Source of the DNA: Gloeophyllum trabeum ATCC 11539
Lineage: Eukaryota; Basidiomycota; Agaricomycetes; Gloeophyllales; Gloeophyllaceae
DNA: 35,154 nucleotides
Reading direction: 5' to 3'
Assembly (NCBI RefSeq): GCF_000344685.1
Contig: NW_006920410.1
Coordinates: forward strand, 1,497,716 to 1,532,869
Part shown: in pieces, positions 29,542-35,154 of the stretch
Numbering within the stretch: the first letter of the stretch is position 1
Layout of the letters: each line of letters begins with the position of its first letter
Notes under the pieces: generated by a model
The model's database searches: none
Seen by the model: the letters and a program-made list of their open reading frames with translations, nothing else
Told to the model about the DNA's origin: nothing
Position numbers and translations under genes: made by a program

Positions 29542-31610
29542 CTACAGTAAGTAAAGATCTCCCGTCTCTACCCATCGTTGCCCAACAGCATCATCCTCGG
29601 GATACTGAGACATCATTTCCTGGCTCAACAGCATCCTCCCGCGCCGCCCTTCCATCACGTCAGCGTCGTGAAAAAACATCCCTACCGTTTGATGCTTGTT
29701 ATAGAACCTGCTCGGTAAATCTGGAGGAGTAGGATCCATGGGAACGATGTTCTGTTCTGCGACGTCTTCGCGGATACGTCAGATATGCAGGAAGCGAAGC
29801 GGTGGAATACTCACATCTTGGCGACCCCGTCAATGTAATGACCTTGTAGAACGGCTGATGCCTTCCGCCAGAAAGGTTGTCTACACCCATACGCACTATC
29901 CACTCTTCAGTTGCCATACAAGTTGGCTGCAGTACGATACGGTAAGATATCTGCGATGAACGAACATAAATTCGGAGAACGCACCTCCCAGCCTACGACG
30001 CACCCAACATATGCGTATGCGACATGGGTGAAGAAGAGCCCTACGAAGTATTTCACGCCCTTCGCGGATTCATGATGCAAAGATGGGCCCCTCGGTATTT
30101 CATCATCATTCAAGAGTTCTCGGCAACGTCTCTCCAGAAGGCTCCGATTCATAGTCGAAAGTAGCGGAGCAACAGAATCCAATAATACCGGTGCAACATC
30201 CAGCCTTGTGGGCCAGTCTGGGTCCACCAAGTGCGTGAGGGCACGACCATTGTTCGTCATAACCAAGTCAGCACACAGTGCAGCATAACTGGCGCTTTCG
30301 TAATCCGTTTGAGATATCTCGTCGAACTCTGCCTGCGTCATGATGTGGAAAGAGCCTACAATATTGCGGGCTGCGCGAAGGAGCATGGGACCCGCGGGGC
30401 TGGGACCGGTCGGAATGCTGCGAGGGCTCACTTGCAGCTGGTGGAAACCAGCAACCGACAGCATTCTAGGTATATCCTCCGAGGCAGATAGCACCGCTCT
30501 AACCTCTGAACCATAGACGTCTAGTAAAACATCCTCCTGGTCTGGGTTTGTCACGGCGACATGAGCAAGGACTCTGCCGGGAAAATCTACCGGTGACGCT
30601 TGTAAACCAAGCCTCTTGGCTATTGCAACGAACAACCACACCAAAGACATGGGTAAGGTCTGCTTGTTCGTGCTGAGGACGCGGTGAGGGAAGTGATTGA
30701 ATAAGTTATGGAATCTGCTTGCTTAACACATAGCGGATCAGCTGCGGATGCAGTGATACCGATAGCGAAGATACTTACATTCGGCGGCTCTGAAGCCTAA
30801 GGATCGGAGGAACTCACATATCCTAACACTCACGCTCACAACATCGTCATGAACGCTGGTATCTATGGGGAATTTACCGTTTGACAGGTAAGCCCTACAT
30901 TGAGATGCAAGCTCGTCCAGCTGGTGCGATATCTTTAAAGCATAATGGGCTGATGCATCCAGGTGCCGAATACACTACAAGCGCACCTGATACGGCGAGA
31001 CGCAGAAGAAAGCCGACAAGCCCGATAGAGCCTCCTCAAAAGTGACATCGTGGCCCGGCTGATGAAGACGCCCCCACGTACGTATTGCGTTCCGCCTAGC
31101 GATAACACCGAGCATAGCTTTGGCCCAGAACTTCCTCGTAATTGCGTGCGGGGGAATTGGCTTGTTAACATCCTGTTCATGTTGAGCAGACTCGTCTAGG
31201 AAGCAGCGCGGGATGGGACCTCGGGTCAGCAGCTCTAGGACACGCCATACGTCGAACGAGAGGCCGTGAGCGACATCTCTGGCCAGTAGCAGCCTCCCCC
31301 GTGGCTCAGCCATCATGGATTGCAAGATATCCAACGCCCTCGCGTCCAGGCGGCTCCTTTCGGCGTACATCAACCTCCAGTTGGCATGGTATTTCTGCTT
31401 TCTGGATTCTTCATGTTCAGGGTCACTGTTACTGTATCGCAGCCGGTAGTGTGGCTCCCATAGGGCAGGGAGGATAGCGGCATTTCGTAGGGTCGAATTG
31501 GCTTCAGAGCAGCGGACCAGGGTCTTTACACTCACATCGGAGTCCGATGAAGGCTCTAGTAGTTTAAGAATGTGGGCGTAGATTTCCAGTGGCAGCCATG
31601 GATAGCTCAT
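29542..31610 (-). CDS. FBXO21: F-box protein with transglutaminase-like and YccV domains (FBXO21-like)
   Basis: Five exons (31610-30987, 30932-30779, 30721-29985, 29926-29815, 29765-29542) give 616 aa; human FBXO21 is about 628. An F-box opens the protein (LPLEIYAHILKLLE, then LPALWEPHYRLRY), implying SCF ubiquitin ligase assembly with Skp1. A SirB1/transglutaminase-like core follows: TLPMSLVWLFVAIAKRLGL, ASPVDFPGRVLAHV and VLLDVYGSE. The C-terminus is a YccV (hemimethylated-DNA-binding) domain: KYFVGLFFTHVAYAYVGCVV, GWEPTCMATEEWI, YVAEQNIVP and VGMFFHDADV. The junctions GWE|PTC and PR|YVAEQN restore conserved YccV residues, supporting the splice model. The open frame extends 6 nt upstream of the ATG without another ATG. 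Substrate unknown. Confidence 0.87.
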
Positions 31611-31886
31611 GGTCAAGTGCTAGAGGGAAGACTGATTGAGCATGCATGATGACTGGCTGAGCAAGGCTGAGAAGGTAGTTCGGGATTAACCTCACCAATG
31701 ACGCCGGCTGTAATTGTCACGATGTGAAGATGTCCAGATGCGTATGTTGTACATTATTGTACACTCGATTAGGCACGTACCCTATTTTACACCAAGAGTT
31801 GAAAGGATAAGCAGATCACAATGCAACACAGAGCAATGCCCTCCCCACAAAATCCCAAAGAAACCAAGTCATAACTCTTACACATG

Positions 31887-33795
31887 CTAGCATAGAAAGT
31901 CATCTATGCCACTCAACACCCCCTTCCAGAAGGTATCGACAACCTCAGGGTCATAGCCGAGCTTATCCCAGTTCATCGTTATCCATAACTTGTCCGCAAA
32001 GGTATGGGAGAAGAGGAGCATCCCCCCAGAACGCTGGCGCACCCCAGGCGTCAGCATCCGGAGGTCGAACAGCGGCGCCTTCGCGTGGTCCTTGAATGAA
32101 TTCAAGTTGCCAAGCAGAGAGATCCCGAGTAATGCTCGAGGAGCATCCGGTTGCGCACTCGGGACAGCTGGCGGGTCTCGTCTGTCAGAGGAGGGATCAT
32201 GTCTTGTGTCCTCTGCAATGGCCCATGCACGAGCTAAGTCCGCCCTCTTGCGCGCCAGTTCGCGCGATCGAGAGCTTCGCATAGGGTGTTTGACCGTCCG
32301 GACGCATTGATCTCTAGCAGTTCTAGCGCGATGCCAGAATAGCCTTGATTGATCGCAGTTTGCAGGGATGAAGCAGGGAAGGATGACATTGAAGTATCCA
32401 ACGGCCAAAAAGAGGTCGGACACATCCGCTTGGGCGGGCTTGAGATAAGGACGGAGACTCATAGCAGAGTAGACCATCCTAAACGGCACTGTCAGCACTC
32501 CGATACTGACCCGATGACTTCCCACTTACATCGGTAGATGCCTATTATCTGGTCGTGTTCTCGCCCACGCCATGTTGCAAAGTGCGAACATGACGAACGA
32601 AACTGATACTCCTTGGGCCTTGCATTTCGCCATCATCTGCTTGGTCTTCTCTTCGTCAAACGGTACACATCGGCTGGCGATACGCCGTTTCTTGCTCAGC
32701 CGCCGGGGAAACACCTGGCCGCCGACGTCTTTACGCTGATTATTGAGGTAGTCGACCTTTGCCGCGACGCGGTGAAATTTACTCGACGCGCTTGGTAACC
32801 TGTCTTCTACACATACGGGAAGGACGTCCTTCACGACATTGTCAGACACCAGGGTCGTGGGTGAGTACTTGAAGTCACTCACGAGATGCCGGGACTCGCA
32901 GAACCTCGCGTGCCATTCGTCACGCAACACCCCCTCAAGCTGACAAGTGGTCTTTTCGCTCCCGAGAATATCAAACAGCGACTTGCACAGATCAATGACG
33001 GACATGCCGTCGCCAATGAAGTGCGTCGCACCCAGGAGGAGTTCGTAATCGTACATCTCCTCAGCGGATAAATCAGTTTTGGAAGGGTTGGAAGAGCACG
33101 TCGGTGTCAACGGCGGAGTGGGGAGGGAAGTCGCCCCCACTCCCGGTTGCGAGATGATGAGGCATGATAGACGTGAGTCCGATAAAGTGCGGGGTCCGTT
33201 CACATATCTCTCGATGAGTTCTGCAAGATGCGTTATTCACGCTTCTTCGCGACGGGAGCAGACGTACCATCTTTACTCCGGGTGCAGTATTCTATGTTAC
33301 TGCTTGCATCCATGAGAGCTTCATCGGGGGACTTGGGCGCGGTATATCTAATGGGTCTTTTCGTCAAAGTGCTGCATTTCCAGAGAGCGACTGAGCGTAC
33401 GTGAACCGAACGTCGTCGTAACTGAGCATCTCCACTGCAGACGCCAGGAGGGGATGTCTCAGCCGCAGAATCGCCCATGCGACGCGCAGTCTCGAACGGC
33501 GCATAACCCGCTCGACGGCGCGGAATCCAAGGGCGACATACCTAGCATACAATCATCAGAAATGCATGAACTGGCAGGATTCTTGGTAACCGACTTACAT
33601 GTCATTCACGCCGCTCCGGCGTGAAGGAAAGTAGAACGCCAGCTCGCTGTCCCCCAGCTTTCGTTCATACTTCACGCTGGGACAGACACAAGTTCTGTCC
33701 CTCGTAGCATGCGCGGAAGAGAAGTAACTCTCATAATACGAGTCTGATGCCTGCGCGGCGTTGGACAAGGGCGGGGTAGGAAGACCAGACGGCAT
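31887..33795 (-). CDS. HXXXDG-motif acyltransferase (CAT/condensation-like fold)
   Basis: Five exons (33795-33599, 33541-33401, 33347-33268, 33220-32530, 32478-31887) give 566 aa. The motif HFIGDG at about residues 206-211 is the HXXXDG active site of CoA-dependent acyltransferases and condensation-type enzymes, with His as general base. Upstream, RSRLRVAWAILRLRHPLL fits the usual substrate-channel segment of such enzymes; downstream, VSFVMFALCNMAWAR fits the middle of the fold. No DFGWG motif is seen, so it is not a classic BAHD enzyme. Many fungi carry several such proteins, some in secondary metabolism, but the neighbours here are housekeeping genes and give no substrate hint. The ATG at 33795 (MPSGLPTPPL) is the first in-frame one; upstream codons are open but without ATG. 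Confidence 0.75.
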
Positions 33796-34658
33796 GATGG
33801 CAAGTGAACAAGAGCCTGGAGAGACGACCAAAATCCGGAGGACGGAGGAAACGAATACTCGGCCTGTTCTTCATATCGCGTCCAACGGCGCCCACAGCAA
33901 CAGCCAAAGTCGGCTCCCAGCTCTCGATCCAGGTACCTGTAAGTACCTGCACAGCAACCAGGAGAGCGATCGACGTTCATTCCAGGTCCGGGTCCGCATG
34001 TCTCGGCCTCCTTGCAAGTTTGTGTTCTCGAGCTCGATCGCTATTGGCCGGAAGCGAGATAGGAGTAAGTGCTTAGGCTCCGGTGGTAGGCACCAATCTC
34101 AATAGGAACCAGGCTAGATCCTAACCCGAGGAATCCGAGTAACGATGGTTAAACAGCCTCGAAGACGAGGCACTAATTTCGACAGAGTCCAGTCCAAAAT
34201 AAGCGTACCTCCCGCTCCGGCAGGAATGAGACATCTTTAGTATGCACTTGTTCAGGGCCAATGCGAGAACCCCCTCACCGTACGTACCAGAGAAGCTGCC
34301 GTTGGCTGCGACCGGCGTCGACGAGCTCGAGACGTACTGCATAAGGAGACATTCAAGGATCGGGGTCTGCCACAAGTATGTGGCTCTCGGCTTGCTCCGT
34401 ACCTGGATCAAGTTGTGCAGGCGCTTTGCACCAAATTGCAGCAAGTCTGCCCGTCTAGACCTCCTATACAAGCATCGTTATTCATAACTATAAGGCGTAT
34501 ATACATGCGCAAGCGCTTTCGTGAACAGGACAGAATTATGCTCTACGTCCCAAGGTCCACACGTTAGTTCAGTTAGAGTCCAGTTCGTCAAGCAAGTCCA
34601 AAAAGTCCTTAAATTCCAATCCCAGCAACCCCCCTAGATCCTCCCCTCCCCCTCCTGC
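33796..34658. other. Intergenic stretch without a supportable gene
   Basis: About 860 nt between the acyltransferase start and the fucosyltransferase stop, both on the minus strand. It should contain the acyltransferase promoter and the 3' UTR of the other gene. A minus-strand frame at 34121-34471 (116 codons) has no motif I know and no splice partners, so it is not called. Confidence 0.5.
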
Positions 34659-35154
34659 CTAATGCGCATCCGCATCCACACTCCCCCACTTCACCGTCCT
34701 CGTCACGCCCCCCTGCCAATCCTCCACCCGCCTCTGCGCCATCAAACTCATCGTGCTCCGATCCGTGCCCACAAACCCCACGCCCCCGCTCTGCACGACC
34801 GCATCCACGAGCACGGGGTACCACCGCCCCAGCCTCGCCGCCGTCTCCTCCGCGCCGTGGTCGATCCACCGCCAGCCCATCGCGCGCACCTGCGCCCACC
34901 ACGCCGCGTCCTGCTCGTCCGACGTCATGAGCACGTGCGCGGCGGGCACGGAGATGTTGCGCGACGCGAGGAGGTCCGCTTGGATCTCCCACACGCGCGT
35001 GCGGAGCGCGGTGAGCGGGGCGAAGCAGGAGGGGTCGAGCGCGGAGGTCGGCGGCGGGTTGCAGTACACGCGGAAGTCGCCGTGGCGGACGTGGATGGCG
35101 ATGTACGTGGGGGGGGGGGGGGAGAAGTAGAGGTGAGTATAGGCAGTAGAATGT
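34659..35154 (-). CDS. O-fucosyltransferase-like protein, C-terminal part (runs off the window)
   Basis: The frame enters from the right edge and stops at 34659. The segment IAIHVRHGDFRVYCNPPPTS and the C-terminal block GFVGTDRSTMSLMAQRRVED match the pattern of fungal GDP-fucose protein O-fucosyltransferase-like proteins (H-x-R-x-GDF type donor-binding loop, then D-x-STMS near the end), so a Golgi or ER sugar-transfer role is inferred. Nearly every third codon base is G or C, unlike all other genes here. Just upstream of YIAIHVRH lies a run of 14 C on the coding strand, which either encodes prolines, is part of an intron, or is a sequencing slip; the reading beyond about 35105 is therefore unsure. 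Confidence 0.65.
   Translation of the reverse strand, partial: HSTAYTHLYFSPPPPTYIAIHVRHGDFRVYCNPPPTSALDPSCFAPLTALRTRVWEIQADLLASRNISVPAAHVLMTSDEQDAAWWAQVRAMGWRWIDHGAEETAARLGRWYPVLVDAVVQSGGVGFVGTDRSTMSLMAQRRVEDWQGGVTRTVKWGSVDADAH
35109..35122 (+). repeat. Homopolymer of 14 G
   Basis: A pure G run inside or next to the fucosyltransferase-like coding region. Such runs are prone to length errors in assembly, so the frame on its right side is not reliable. Confidence 0.8.

Noticed and set aside
34121..34471. Minus-strand 116-codon frame in the right intergenic stretch
   Set aside because: No recognisable domain, Ser-rich low-information composition, no supporting context; could be a small gene but cannot be defended.
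34609..34992. Arg/Gly-rich minus-strand frame
   Set aside because: Typical artefact of a GC-rich gene read in the wrong frame; the fucosyltransferase-like frame explains it.
1..35154. Search by eye for tRNA genes, CRISPR-type arrays or operon-like bacterial features
   Set aside because: None seen: no cloverleaf in the intergenic gaps I read, no regularly spaced repeats, and the gene structure is eukaryotic throughout.

Overview
This window is nuclear DNA of a filamentous basidiomycete, most likely an Agaricomycete. It has closely packed genes on both strands, genes split by many introns of mostly about 45-60 nt (GTRNGY...YAG), and family members whose best recognisable relatives are fungal. 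All calls rest on reading conserved motifs across reconstructed splice junctions; no database search was possible. For most genes the exon chains keep phase from start to stop codon and restore known conserved blocks at the junctions, which is the main support for the models.

Left edge (1-2895): an unidentified minus-strand open stretch, then a 5'-truncated, stop-containing LINE remnant (RNase H plus zinc-knuckle tail, ending in an A tract), then AT-rich intergenic DNA holding a ~0.5 kb element with imperfect terminal inverted repeats. Next (2896-10434): mitochondrial octapeptidyl aminopeptidase OCT1 (-), a DDT/WHIM chromatin-remodeller accessory protein (-), the spliceosomal FAM32A homologue (-) and, divergent from it, the Golgi membrane protein TMEM115 (+). 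Centre (10695-19310): COG1 of the Golgi tether complex (+), an orphan fungal seven-TM receptor (+), the translocon gamma subunit SSS1/SEC61G (-) and a mitochondrial PPR protein (+). Then GCV2, the glycine cleavage P-protein (19447-23210, -), followed by a ~0.6 kb MITE-like element with perfect 27-bp terminal inverted repeats (23791-24393). Right part, all on the minus strand: ARMH3-like protein, RSC9, an FBXO21-like F-box protein, an HXXXDG acyltransferase, and the C-terminal part of an O-fucosyltransferase-like protein with strikingly GC-rich codon use.

Functional themes: several neighbours serve the early secretory pathway (TMEM115, COG1, SSS1, ARMH3, possibly the fucosyltransferase); TMEM115 and COG1 are adjacent and co-oriented, matching a reported TMEM115-COG interaction in animals. 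Two genes are chromatin-remodelling subunits, and OCT1, GCV2 and the PPR protein are mitochondrial.

The most notable sequence-level observations are three places (two in GCV2, one in COG1) where only a GC-AG intron gives a phase-consistent model of normal length or best conservation, introns hidden inside open frames because their length is a multiple of three (OCT1, RSC9), and very small exons (13, 15, 15, 23 and 30 nt) that automatic annotation would probably miss. I saw no clearly novel multi-gene system, no tRNA and no CRISPR array.
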